64,000 nucleotides of DNA from Proteinivorax tanatarense (lineage in GTDB: Bacteria; Bacillota; Proteinivoracia; Proteinivoracales; Proteinivoracaceae): positions 1,364,001-1,428,000 of the forward strand of contig NZ_CP158367.1 of the NCBI RefSeq assembly GCF_040267685.1, given 5' to 3'. The notes beneath the pieces were generated by a model that did not search any database, was not told where the DNA came from, and worked only from the letters and a program-made list of their open reading frames with translations. Position 1 is the first letter of the stretch. Each line of letters opens with the position of its first letter. Position numbers and translations under genes: made by a program. Below, one piece after another: positions 18,627 to 26,473 of this stretch.

Positions 18627-19076
18627 ATGAAAAAATGGATAGAATTTATAGAAATAGTTATAATTGTACTTGTTTTAACTACAATACTTAATAGTTACTT
18701 TTTAGATTTTTATAAAGTGTATGGAGATTCTATGAATCCGTTATTTAATAATGGGGATGTAGTTTTGGCATATAAAAGAAGTGATCCTTCATCAGGAGAT
18801 ATAATAGCTTTTTATGATGGAAATGATATAATAAATATTAAAAAGGTTATAGCTGGGCCTAACGATTTAGTTTCCTCCGATGGTGAAAAACTATATGTTA
18901 ATACTAAGAAAGCTGGGTATAATCAACAAGGAGAGTTTTCTTTTGAGTTAGCTGATGATGAGTTTTTTGTATTGGGCAAAAATAACTCTGTAAGTATAGA
19001 TAGTAGGCATACTGGACCAATAAAAAAAGATAAAATAATAGGGAAAATAATTTTTAAAATGTGGCCATTACTTTAA
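18627..19076 (+). CDS. lepB: Type I signal peptidase (short paralog)
   Basis: A 149-residue S26A signal peptidase with one N-terminal membrane anchor (about 7-25). The catalytic Ser35 is in GDSMNP and the general-base Lys72 in NIKKVIAG. The usual GDNRxxSxDSR box reads GKNNSVSIDSR, losing the first Asp and the Arg. A TTG at 18624 lies directly before the ATG at 18627; AGGGGAGAGG precedes both. It is followed at once by a second, canonical signal peptidase. Tandem paralogs often differ in substrate preference; the role of this one is unknown. Confidence 0.92.
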   Translation: MKKWIEFIEIVIIVLVLTTILNSYFLDFYKVYGDSMNPLFNNGDVVLAYKRSDPSSGDIIAFYDGNDIINIKKVIAGPNDLVSSDGEKLYVNTKKAGYNQQGEFSFELADDEFFVLGKNNSVSIDSRHTGPIKKDKIIGKIIFKMWPLL

Positions 19077-19100
19077 ATGTAAAGCTGAGGTGTGATTATA

Positions 19101-19634
19101 TTGATTAAAGAGCTGAAAGAGTGGGGTAAATCTATTGGAATAGCTATTATTTTAGCATTGATAGTAAGAGCTTTTTTTATGGAAAGCTTTATAGTAGATG
19201 GTAGATCGATGGAACCTACTTTTTATAATCAAGAAAGAGTTTTAGTTAACAAGTTCATTTATAATTTTAGAGAACCTGGTTTCGGTGATATTATTGTATT
19301 TCCTTACCCTGTCGAAGAAGAGAGGATATTAATTAAACGAGTTGTAGGCACTGAGAATGATCAAGTAGAAATTAAAAATGGTACACTTATTATCAACGGT
19401 CAAAAAGTAGATGAAAACTATATTTTACAAGGATATTCTGGTCAAAATTTTGGGCCTGTTAAAGTGCCTGAAGGCTCAGTTTTTGTATTAGGGGATAATA
19501 GAAATAATAGCATTGATAGTAGAAATAATGAAGTGGGCTTCATTCCAGTAGATGAAGTAAGGGGAAAGACCTTTTTTAGATACTGGCCTATCTCAAATAT
19601 AAATTACTTTACAATAAATACACTTGAGGGGTGA
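19101..19634 (+). CDS. lepB: Type I signal peptidase
   Basis: LepB removes signal peptides from exported proteins at the outer face of the membrane. The 177-residue form has an N-terminal anchor (about 12-28), Ser36 in GRSMEPT, Lys79 in ILIKRVVG and an intact GDNRNNSIDSR box. A GTG at 19092 lies within the ribosome site GAGGTG; the TTG at 19101 is correctly spaced and is preferred. It is in an operon with the upstream paralog and rbgA. Confidence 0.95.
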   Translation: MIKELKEWGKSIGIAIILALIVRAFFMESFIVDGRSMEPTFYNQERVLVNKFIYNFREPGFGDIIVFPYPVEEERILIKRVVGTENDQVEIKNGTLIINGQKVDENYILQGYSGQNFGPVKVPEGSVFVLGDNRNNSIDSRNNEVGFIPVDEVRGKTFFRYWPISNINYFTINTLEG

Positions 19635-19640
19635 TAACTA

Positions 19641-20501
19641 ATGCATTATCAGTGGTACCCTGGCCATATGGTTAAAACAAAAGCTTTAATTAAAGAAAAC
19701 TTAAAGCTATGTGATGTTGTAGTTGAGTTATTGGATGGCAGGATTCCCATAAGTAGTAGAAATCCTGATATAAACAACATCTTGGGTGATAAGCAAAAAG
19801 TCGTTGTTTTAACTAAATCTGACCTAGCAGATCCTATTAAAACAAAAGCTTGGGTGGAGCACCTCAAAGACAGTAATACAGAAGCAATTGCAATTAATCT
19901 AAATTCAGCAAATCAGTGGAAAAGGGTTGTTGAAAAAGTAAAGCAGAGCTCCACTTTAAAAAGTAAATATAAACGTTTAAATATAAAAGTAAATAAACCT
20001 ACTAGAGTGATGGTGTTAGGAGTTCCAAATGTAGGAAAATCTACTTTTATTAATAAAGTTGCCAGTAGAACAGCTGCTAAGACTGGTGATAGGCCTGGGG
20101 TAACTAAACAGAAACAATGGATAAGAACTAAAGAAAAAATAGAACTTATGGACACACCAGGTGTTTTGTGGCCTAAGTTTGATGACCAAGAAATTGGTTT
20201 TCGTTTAGCAGTAACTGGAGCAATAAAAGATGAGATTGTTAATATAGAGGATATGGCAAACAGATTAGTTAGTTTTCTTATAAAAGAATATCCTTGTAAT
20301 TTGCAAAAAAGATATGACATAAATCTGGACCGGATAGTAGGGCCTAATGAATTTATTCAGCAAGTTGCAGGAAATCGTAAGATTTTACAATCTCAAGGTA
20401 ATCTAGATATTGAAAAGGCAAGTGAAATTATAGTTAGGGAATTTAGAAAAGGCTTACTTGGAAATGTCACTTTGGAAGATATCGATAAAATAACCACTTA
20501 G
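19641..20501 (+). CDS. rbgA: Ribosome biogenesis GTPase RbgA (YlqF)
   Basis: RbgA is an essential GTPase for late 50S assembly in Bacillus. The 286-residue protein shows the circularly permuted order: G4 (TKSD, 58-61) precedes the P-loop GVPNVGKST (127-135) and DTPG (171-174). The C-terminal ANTAR-like RNA-binding region is present. The start is ATG behind GAGGGGTGATAAC. The stop codon lies in the terminator stem. Confidence 0.96.
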   Translation: MHYQWYPGHMVKTKALIKENLKLCDVVVELLDGRIPISSRNPDINNILGDKQKVVVLTKSDLADPIKTKAWVEHLKDSNTEAIAINLNSANQWKRVVEKVKQSSTLKSKYKRLNIKVNKPTRVMVLGVPNVGKSTFINKVASRTAAKTGDRPGVTKQKQWIRTKEKIELMDTPGVLWPKFDDQEIGFRLAVTGAIKDEIVNIEDMANRLVSFLIKEYPCNLQKRYDINLDRIVGPNEFIQQVAGNRKILQSQGNLDIEKASEIIVREFRKGLLGNVTLEDIDKITT

Positions 20502-20523
20502 TTCAAAAGTGGTTATTTTATTG
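20487..20523 (+). terminator. Rho-independent terminator overlapping the rbgA stop codon
   Basis: Perfect 13-base stem AAAATAACCACTT / AAGTGGTTATTTT around a seven-base loop, followed by ATTG. The last rbgA codons form the 5' arm. Confidence 0.8.
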
Positions 20524-20915
20524 TCCGCCCAGTAGCTAATGCTACTTGACATGGAATAAATGTGGCACAAATATGAGATAAAAATTAGATGCATTGAGTG
20601 ATGTGTGGTGAATATCGGGAAGTTAACAGAAGTAACAGTATTAAGGCAGGTATATAAAGGACTAGGACAGCGTACAGCATATTAGTTGGTCACCAAACGT
20701 TAACTTGCTCATTCGGCGGGAATGAGAGCTGGACATTTGTAACAAAATGTTTGGTGGGGGACTTGTAATGGCTATAGAATTAAATAAGTTTGGGAATAAA
20801 ATAAAAAGACTATAAGGGTTTGTATATGGGTGTTGTTATGTTGAAGTGGATTTAAGAAGTAATAATAATGCAAATAAAGGCAAAGTATAAATTCATATAG
20901 TTTTAAGAAGGTTTT
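20524..20915 (+). other. Non-coding gap with RNA-like secondary structure
   Basis: No recognisable gene occupies this 390-base stretch. TTGACA at 20546 has only a weak -10 (AAATAT). A structured core follows: CACCAAACGTT near 20691 pairs over 11 bases (one G-U) with AATGTTTGGTG near 20745, enclosing a seven-base hairpin CTCATTC / GAATGAG. TTGGTCACCAA offers a competing fold. A tiny frame at 20768-20815 (15 codons, MAIELNKFGNK...) follows a GGTGGGGG site; after its TAA the same frame stays open for 24 codons, so it may be a decayed gene. The element could be a regulatory RNA, a small RNA or a group II intron remnant; I cannot decide. Confidence 0.45.
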
Positions 20916-20944
20916 TTGTAAAAAAGGTCGAAATTTTATATTAT
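20916..20944 (+). promoter_or_regulatory. Sigma-A promoter for rnhB
   Basis: TTGTAA (20916-20921), 17 bases, TATTAT (20939-20944). The -10 overlaps the first ATG of the rnhB frame, so a message starting near 20951 would not contain that ATG. Confidence 0.55.
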
Positions 20945-21707
20945 GAAAGAGGTGACCTTTATTAATTTACAAAAAACATCAATAACCAAGATTAGAGAAA
21001 TTATCAACGAGAGCACGATGGAAGAATTGCAGTTCTTGATACCTAGTTTAAAAAATGATAGTCGCAAAGGTGTACAGAAAATATTGACAACCTTAAACAG
21101 CAAGATTGCTAAATATAATAATTACTTAAGTTTGTGGGAGCTAGAAGAATCTAATAATTATAATGTTATTGGTTGTGATGAAGTTGGAAGGGGGCCGATT
21201 GCAGGTCCTGTTGTAGCAGCAGCTGTAACCTTTGATAAAAGACCTAGTTTGTTTGGTTTAAGGGATTCTAAGCGTTTAAATGAAAGGCAAAGAGAGGAAT
21301 TTGCATTTAAAATTAAAAAACAAGCATTAAAATTTGAAGTGGAATTTGTAGACAATAGAATAATTGATGAAATGAATATATTAAATGCTACTAAACTTGC
21401 TATGTTTAATAGTGTTGAAAGTATAGCTAATGATGATAGTTTAATATTGTTAGATGGAAACTTTTCTATACAAACTCAAAATCCACAAAGGTCAATAGTT
21501 AAAGGAGACGATAGATGTGGCAGCATAGCAGCTGCTTCTGTTTTAGCAAAAGTATATAGAGATAACTATATGAGAGAAATGGATAAACTGTACCCTGAGT
21601 ATGGCTTTATTCAAAATAAAGGTTATCCCACTAAAGAACACTTAACCGCTATAAAAGACCACGGTCTAACACCAATTCATAGAGTGACTTTTAAAGGAGT
21701 AAAGTGA
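20943..21707 (+). CDS. rnhB: Ribonuclease HII
   Basis: RNase HII removes ribonucleotides from DNA and RNA primers. Catalytic Asp79-Glu80 lie in GCDEVGRGPIAGPV, and SIAAASVLAKVYRD is typical. The roughly 70-residue N-terminal extension occurs in Bacillus too. The start is uncertain. The ATG at 20943 has no ribosome site and overlaps a -10 element. A strong GAGGTGA at 20949-20955 points to ATT at 20961, which would begin MNLQKTSITKIREI, like other RNase HII N-termini; the next ATG is at 21018. I give the longest frame. Confidence 0.93.
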   Translation: MKEVTFINLQKTSITKIREIINESTMEELQFLIPSLKNDSRKGVQKILTTLNSKIAKYNNYLSLWELEESNNYNVIGCDEVGRGPIAGPVVAAAVTFDKRPSLFGLRDSKRLNERQREEFAFKIKKQALKFEVEFVDNRIIDEMNILNATKLAMFNSVESIANDDSLILLDGNFSIQTQNPQRSIVKGDDRCGSIAAASVLAKVYRDNYMREMDKLYPEYGFIQNKGYPTKEHLTAIKDHGLTPIHRVTFKGVK

Positions 21708-21721
21708 GGTGTGTTAAAAAG

Positions 21722-22780
21722 ATGCGTAAAATATTTATTGATTTAGTAAAGGATGATGATGTTTTAGCATTGCCAGTTGAAGATGCTAATGGAAATATCT
21801 TATTGGCTAAGGGAAGTAAGATAAAGCAATCTACAAAAGATAAACTTTCTAAACATGGAATTACAACTGTATATATAAAAGAAGGGAATAATGGAGATAA
21901 CATAGAACCCCTTGAGGGCAATCGTGATGAAGCATTAAAAATGTTAAAACGACAACCGCTAGAAGAAATATTAATTAGTAGAATAAACAATTATAGCAGA
22001 AATGATAATGCTAGTCCCATTGTAAAAAAAGTTGTCGAAGATATTATTTTTACACTAAAAAATAAAAACACTCTACTTGTTCACTTTGCTCACTTGCGTT
22101 TAATAGATAATTATACTTATGAGCATTCCTTAGATGTTTGCGCTCTTTCTCTTGTTATCGGAGAACGGTTAAGGTTAACGCGCACTTCTCTTTATCAGTT
22201 AGGTCTTGGAGCTTTGCTACATGATGTCGGTAAAACAAAAGTTTCCATAAGCATTACTTCAAAACAAGGGAAGTTAACTGACAAGGAGTTTGAACGGGTA
22301 AAAGAACACCCTTTATTAGGGTTTCAACTATTAAAAGACTTTGATAATAATATTCCACTTCCTAGTTGTCAGGTAGTTTTACAACACCATGAAAGGTACT
22401 CAGGAACCGGTTATCCCAGAGGTTTAAAGGGTGAGAAAATCAGTAAACTCTCATATATAGTTGGGATTTGTGACATGTATACAGCTATAACGGCTAAGCG
22501 CAGTTATAGAGAGGCCTTTTCTCCTAAGGAAGCAATTGAACTTTTTATGGGGACATGCAATTATTTATTTCCTACACAGGTTGTTGAAGCTTTTTTAGAA
22601 GGAGTTGCTGCATACCCTAATGGTTCTGTTGTAAAACTAAGCAATGGTTTAATAGCAAAAGTTATAATGCAAGATACTTTAGCGTTAAAACCCATAGTAA
22701 AACCATTGAAATATAATTCAGAAACTGAGATACGTTTAGTTGGCAATGAGTCATTGGATATAGAGTGTTTATATGAATAA
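21722..22780 (+). CDS. HD-GYP domain protein, probable cyclic-di-GMP phosphodiesterase
   Basis: A 352-residue cytoplasmic protein with an N-terminal region of about 110 residues and a C-terminal HD-GYP domain. The metal-binding HD pair (167-168) is in LLHDVGK; HHERYSGTGYP (222-232) is the GYP signature, followed by GICDMYTA. HD-GYP proteins hydrolyse cyclic-di-GMP, which in this organism could feed into motility, given the flagellar operon. The first 60 residues look like a small beta domain common to clostridial HD-GYP proteins. The ATG at 21722 is preferred over an upstream GTG at 21704 inside rnhB, because AGGTG at 21707-21711 is spaced for it. Confidence 0.9.
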   Translation: MRKIFIDLVKDDDVLALPVEDANGNILLAKGSKIKQSTKDKLSKHGITTVYIKEGNNGDNIEPLEGNRDEALKMLKRQPLEEILISRINNYSRNDNASPIVKKVVEDIIFTLKNKNTLLVHFAHLRLIDNYTYEHSLDVCALSLVIGERLRLTRTSLYQLGLGALLHDVGKTKVSISITSKQGKLTDKEFERVKEHPLLGFQLLKDFDNNIPLPSCQVVLQHHERYSGTGYPRGLKGEKISKLSYIVGICDMYTAITAKRSYREAFSPKEAIELFMGTCNYLFPTQVVEAFLEGVAAYPNGSVVKLSNGLIAKVIMQDTLALKPIVKPLKYNSETEIRLVGNESLDIECLYE

Positions 22781-23126
22781 TCAGCAATTAGCAAGATATG
22801 GTGAAAAATTAGCTGTTGAATTTTTGATGAGTAATGGTCTTAAAATTATAGAAGTGAATTATAGATGCAAATTAGGAGAAATTGATATTATAGCTAGAGA
22901 AAAGGGAGTTATAGTTTTTTGTGAGGTTAAGACTAGAAAAAATAAAAATATTGTCCACCCTTTTTCTTCGATAACGACAAAAAAATTATATACTATCTCA
23001 AAAGTAGCTCACTTTTTTATTCTTACTAATCATTTGGAAAATAGAGATTATAGGATAGATGCTATAGCTGTATACTTCGAGAAAGAAAATCCTCGTATTA
23101 AATGGATTAAAAACTGTACCTATTAA
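22773..23126 (+). CDS. yraN: UPF0102 / YraN family nuclease-like protein
   Basis: A 117-residue protein with a PD-(D/E)xK-type fold: LGEIDIIA then VIVFCEVKTRK supplies the D...ExK catalytic pattern. The family is widespread next to rnhB and is predicted to act on DNA, but its role is unproven. It overlaps the end of the HD-GYP gene by eight bases, indicating coupling. Confidence 0.92.
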   Translation: MNNQQLARYGEKLAVEFLMSNGLKIIEVNYRCKLGEIDIIAREKGVIVFCEVKTRKNKNIVHPFSSITTKKLYTISKVAHFFILTNHLENRDYRIDAIAVYFEKENPRIKWIKNCTY

Positions 23127-23209
23127 CAGCATTTTTGTCTGAAAATAAAGGAAAATAACAATTTTTATAGAATTATCCCTTAATGAGATATAAATATGGA
23201 GGGGTAAAG

Positions 23210-24736
23210 ATGTTATCTACTGTCAAAAGCTTGGGGTTGGTTGGATTAAAAGGTCATTTAATTGAAGTAGAAGTCCATTTGACTAGTGCTTTGCCGAGTA
23301 TTGAAATAGTTGGCCTTCCTGATACAGCAGTAAAAGAGGCAAAAGAAAGAGTAAAAGCTGCTATCCATAACAGTGGCTTTAAATTACCAACAAAAAAAAT
23401 TATAGTTAATTTAGCTCCTGCTGATATTAAAAAAGAAGGTCCAATTTATGATCTTCCTATAGCCATTGCAGTTTTGGCGGCAAGCTATAAATGGTCCCCT
23501 AGTCTACTCGAAAAATATGTTTTTTGCGGTGAACTAGCTTTAGATGGTAGAGTTAGGCCAATTAACGGTCTACTTCCAATGGCTGTATTTGCCAAAGAAA
23601 GTAATGAAAAGGCACTTTTTGTTCCTAGCACTAATAAAGAGGAAGCAGCGCTAGTGCAAGGAATTGAAGTATTGCCTGTAAAAAGCTTAAAAGAGGTTGT
23701 AAATCATATACATCAGAAACAGGCAATTAATCCATATAAGAATAGTAATAAAGACGTAGTTAAAGTAGAAAATGAATATGATTTTAGTGAAGTTAAAGGT
23801 CAAAGGGCAGTAAAAAGAGCTTTAGAAGTTGCTGCAGCTGGAGGTCATAATATATTGTTAATTGGCCCCCCAGGAACTGGCAAATCTATGTTAGCAAAAC
23901 GCTTTACCTCTATATTGCCAGGTTTAACTTATGAGGAGATTTTAGAGGTTTCAAAAATTTACTCGGTTTCTGGGCTGCTAAAAAACGATGGGCTACTAGA
24001 ATCAAGGCCTTTTAGAAGTCCGCATCACACCATATCAAACGGTGGTTTAGTTGGGGGTGGGAGAAAACCAAAACCAGGGGAAATAAGCCTTGCTCACAAA
24101 GGGATTTTATTTTTGGATGAGCTGCTAGAATTTAAAAGGGATGTATTAGAAGTTTTGAGGCAACCTTTAGAAGATGAAAAAGTTGTAATTTCTAGGGTTG
24201 AGGGCACCATTTCCTATCCGGCTGATTTCTTGCTTATAGCAACAATGAATCCTTGCCCGTGTGGCTACTATGGAACAGACTCAAACAAATGCAGCTGTAC
24301 ACCCCAAAAAGTAGAAAAATATCGGACAAAGATATCTGGCCCCTTGCTAGATAGAATGGATATACACATAGAGGTTCCTGCTGTGTGTTTTGAAGATTTA
24401 ATAAGTAAAGATACAGTTGAAGAAAAGTCTGACAATATTAAGGATAGGGTTGTGTTGGCCAGGAAAACCCAAAAACAAAGATTTACGAAAGGTGCTGCTA
24501 GCACCTTAAACAGCAAGTTGACAGCTAGTGATCTAAAAAGGTATTGTCAACTTGATATAGCTTCTGAGAATTTACTGAGAACAGCTTTTGATAACTTAGG
24601 TTTAAGTGCTAGAGCATACGATAAGATTTTAAAAGTTGCAAGAACAATCGCTGATCTAGAGAACCAAAAATATATTCAAAAACATCATATAGCTGAAGCA
24701 ATTCAATATAGAAGTTTAGATGTAAATTTAGCATAA
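23210..24736 (+). CDS. comM: YifB/ComM family AAA+ ATPase (Mg-chelatase-like)
   Basis: A 508-residue ATPase with an N-terminal Lon-like domain (about 1-165), an AAA+ core with Walker A GPPGTGKS, FRSPHHTIS, Walker B ILFLDELLEF and a C-terminal domain with the cysteine-bearing CPCGYYG and SGPLLDRMD. In proteobacteria ComM is a hexameric helicase that promotes branch migration during natural transformation. dprA lies about 11 kb away. The ATG at 23210 follows GGAGGGG; an upstream ATG at 23183 contains that site and is rejected. The neighbourhood rnhB-yraN-yifB is common. Confidence 0.94.
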   Translation: MLSTVKSLGLVGLKGHLIEVEVHLTSALPSIEIVGLPDTAVKEAKERVKAAIHNSGFKLPTKKIIVNLAPADIKKEGPIYDLPIAIAVLAASYKWSPSLLEKYVFCGELALDGRVRPINGLLPMAVFAKESNEKALFVPSTNKEEAALVQGIEVLPVKSLKEVVNHIHQKQAINPYKNSNKDVVKVENEYDFSEVKGQRAVKRALEVAAAGGHNILLIGPPGTGKSMLAKRFTSILPGLTYEEILEVSKIYSVSGLLKNDGLLESRPFRSPHHTISNGGLVGGGRKPKPGEISLAHKGILFLDELLEFKRDVLEVLRQPLEDEKVVISRVEGTISYPADFLLIATMNPCPCGYYGTDSNKCSCTPQKVEKYRTKISGPLLDRMDIHIEVPAVCFEDLISKDTVEEKSDNIKDRVVLARKTQKQRFTKGAASTLNSKLTASDLKRYCQLDIASENLLRTAFDNLGLSARAYDKILKVARTIADLENQKYIQKHHIAEAIQYRSLDVNLA

Positions 24737-24762
24737 ATAAATCGGGCCAGGAGGAAATGATA

Positions 24763-25296
24763 TTGAATATAGCAGAGCATATTTATAATTTTAGAGGTAC
24801 TATTTCTATCATAGACTATTTTTTTTATGTACTTGCTGAGTATTCATCAATGTTTTTTATAATTTCTTTTGCAATAATTGTATTTTTGGAGATACTTAAA
24901 AGTAAAAAAATCTTGTATGTTTCTAAGTATCTTTCTATAATTTTTATTACTTATACTGTAAATCAATTGTTACGTAGGTTAGTGGAGAGAGAGAGGCCCT
25001 TTGTGGTAAATGATTTTAGTTCAATGATTGAGCATTCAGCAAGCTATTCTTTCCCAAGCAACCATGCTGCCATGAGCTTTATAGTAGCATTAACTATTTA
25101 CCGGTTAAACCGTAAACTGGGGAGATGTTTCTTGGTTTTAGCTGGACTAGTTTCCCTATCTAGAGTATATGTTGGAGTACATTATCCATCTGACATAATT
25201 GCAGGAGCAGTACTAGCTATACTTATTTTTAAGATAATGGAATTATTTTTTGATAAAAACAAATTTCACCTTTTTAGGGGGGAGTTAAGTGATTGA
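24763..25296 (+). CDS. PAP2-family lipid phosphatase
   Basis: A membrane phosphatase of 177 residues with five or six hydrophobic segments. The three PAP2 motifs are visible: RERPF near residue 80 (end of KxxxxxxRP-like motif, with R in place of K), PSNHAA in the middle, and SRVYVGVHYPSD. Such enzymes dephosphorylate undecaprenyl pyrophosphate (BcrC type) or phosphatidylglycerol phosphate. pgsA two genes on would be consistent with the latter, but this is inference. The TTG at 24763 is eight bases from AGGAGG; the ATG at 24757 is only two bases away and less likely. Confidence 0.88.
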   Translation: MNIAEHIYNFRGTISIIDYFFYVLAEYSSMFFIISFAIIVFLEILKSKKILYVSKYLSIIFITYTVNQLLRRLVERERPFVVNDFSSMIEHSASYSFPSNHAAMSFIVALTIYRLNRKLGRCFLVLAGLVSLSRVYVGVHYPSDIIAGAVLAILIFKIMELFFDKNKFHLFRGELSD

Positions 25297-25846
25297 GTAT
25301 GGTTTGCAATTTTCCAAGCAAGTTTTAAGACAATCTATACAAAAGGGAGATTGGGTGGTTGATTGTACTGCAGGAAATGGACATGATACAGTTTTCCTGG
25401 CTGAATGTGTTGGAGACCAAGGACGAGTTTTATCTTTTGATATACAAAAAAAAGCGCTTGACAGCACTTTTTCTCAATTAAAAGAAAGGAATTTAGAACA
25501 AAGAGTTAAGCTAATAGAGTCAAGTCACGCCTATTTAACTGAATATACAAATAAGGAATTGGCAGCTATTATGTTTAATTTAGGGTATTTACCAGGTGGA
25601 AATCATAAGGTAGTTACAAAATTAGAGAGTACGTTACCTGCAGTTGATGGAGGACTGGGGTTGTTAAAAAAAGGTGGAGTAATGAGTATGATGCTTTATC
25701 CAGGCCATTATGGCGGAAAGTCAGAATCAGAAACTTTGATTAGATATGCGAAGATGTTGCCTTCAAAATACTACACGTCATTGCATTATCATTTTCTGAA
25801 TAAAAATAGTAATTCTCCACAACTTTTACTCATACAAAAGAAGTAA
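25289..25846 (+). CDS. mnmM: tRNA U34 methyltransferase MnmM (YtqB family)
   Basis: A 185-residue class I methyltransferase. The SAM-binding motif is VVDCTAGNGHDTVFLA, followed by FDIQKKA; FNLGYLPGG is typical of the rRNA_methylase/YtqB family. Bacillus YtqB was shown to be MnmM, which methylates 5-aminomethyl-2-thiouridine at the tRNA wobble position. Assignment is by family. The GTG start overlaps the PAP2 gene by eight bases behind AGGGGGGAG. Confidence 0.87.
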   Translation: MIEYGLQFSKQVLRQSIQKGDWVVDCTAGNGHDTVFLAECVGDQGRVLSFDIQKKALDSTFSQLKERNLEQRVKLIESSHAYLTEYTNKELAAIMFNLGYLPGGNHKVVTKLESTLPAVDGGLGLLKKGGVMSMMLYPGHYGGKSESETLIRYAKMLPSKYYTSLHYHFLNKNSNSPQLLLIQKK

Positions 25847-25872
25847 TATAATGTGGGGAGGAATTAATAAAG

Positions 25873-26409
25873 ATGAATATACCAAATTCAATAACTGTAT
25901 TTCGATTGATGCTCATTCCATGTTATATTATATTTTTTTTAGTTTACGAAGGTGATAATCATTGGCTTGTGGCTCTTTACTTTTTAATAGGAGGAGGGCT
26001 ATTAGATATATTAGATGGTTATATAGCAAGAAAGTATAACATGGTAACAAATGCGGGGGCTATGTTGGACCCTTTAGCGGACAAACTTCTGTTATTAACT
26101 GTAGCAATGGGAATGAATCTGAAGGGTTATTTACCAACTTGGCTTATTATTATCTTAATCGGTCGAGAAACATTGATGATTATAGGAGGGGTTATTAATT
26201 ACCTATATACCCAAATAGCCATTAGCGCGAACTATTTTGGCAAAATTAATACATGTTTTGTTTATTTATTAATAATCACCTATGCTTTTGATTGGAATTA
26301 TGCATCTGTTTTAGCAAAGATATTTGTAGTATATTTACTTTTTGTTACTTTTATGTATTTAAATATTTTTATGCGCAAAATTAATTGTAAAAAAGTATAT
26401 AAGGAGTAA
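25873..26409 (+). CDS. pgsA: CDP-diacylglycerol-glycerol-3-phosphate 3-phosphatidyltransferase
   Basis: PgsA makes phosphatidylglycerol phosphate from CDP-diacylglycerol in the membrane. The 178-residue protein starts MNIPNSITVFRLMLIP and has the CDP-alcohol phosphotransferase motif: DILDGYIAR, then GAMLDPLADK, with all the conserved Asp residues. Several membrane helices follow. A preceding PAP2 phosphatase may finish the pathway. A homolog without lipid specificity cannot be excluded, but the N-terminus is typical of PgsA. Confidence 0.94.
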   Translation: MNIPNSITVFRLMLIPCYIIFFLVYEGDNHWLVALYFLIGGGLLDILDGYIARKYNMVTNAGAMLDPLADKLLLLTVAMGMNLKGYLPTWLIIILIGRETLMIIGGVINYLYTQIAISANYFGKINTCFVYLLIITYAFDWNYASVLAKIFVVYLLFVTFMYLNIFMRKINCKKVYKE

Positions 26410-26473
26410 AAATTAAACATCAGAAACAGCTATTAAAACAACTTATTAACCTATTAAAGAGGAGGGGATAATA

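Noticed and set aside
20768-20815. 15-codon frame MAIELNKFGNK... with a good ribosome site
   Set aside because: Too short and unconserved as far as can be seen to list as a gene; described within the gap instead.
20524-20942. tmRNA, RNase P RNA, SRP RNA or T-box in the rbgA-rnhB gap
   Set aside because: None of their conserved cores or 3' ends are visible.
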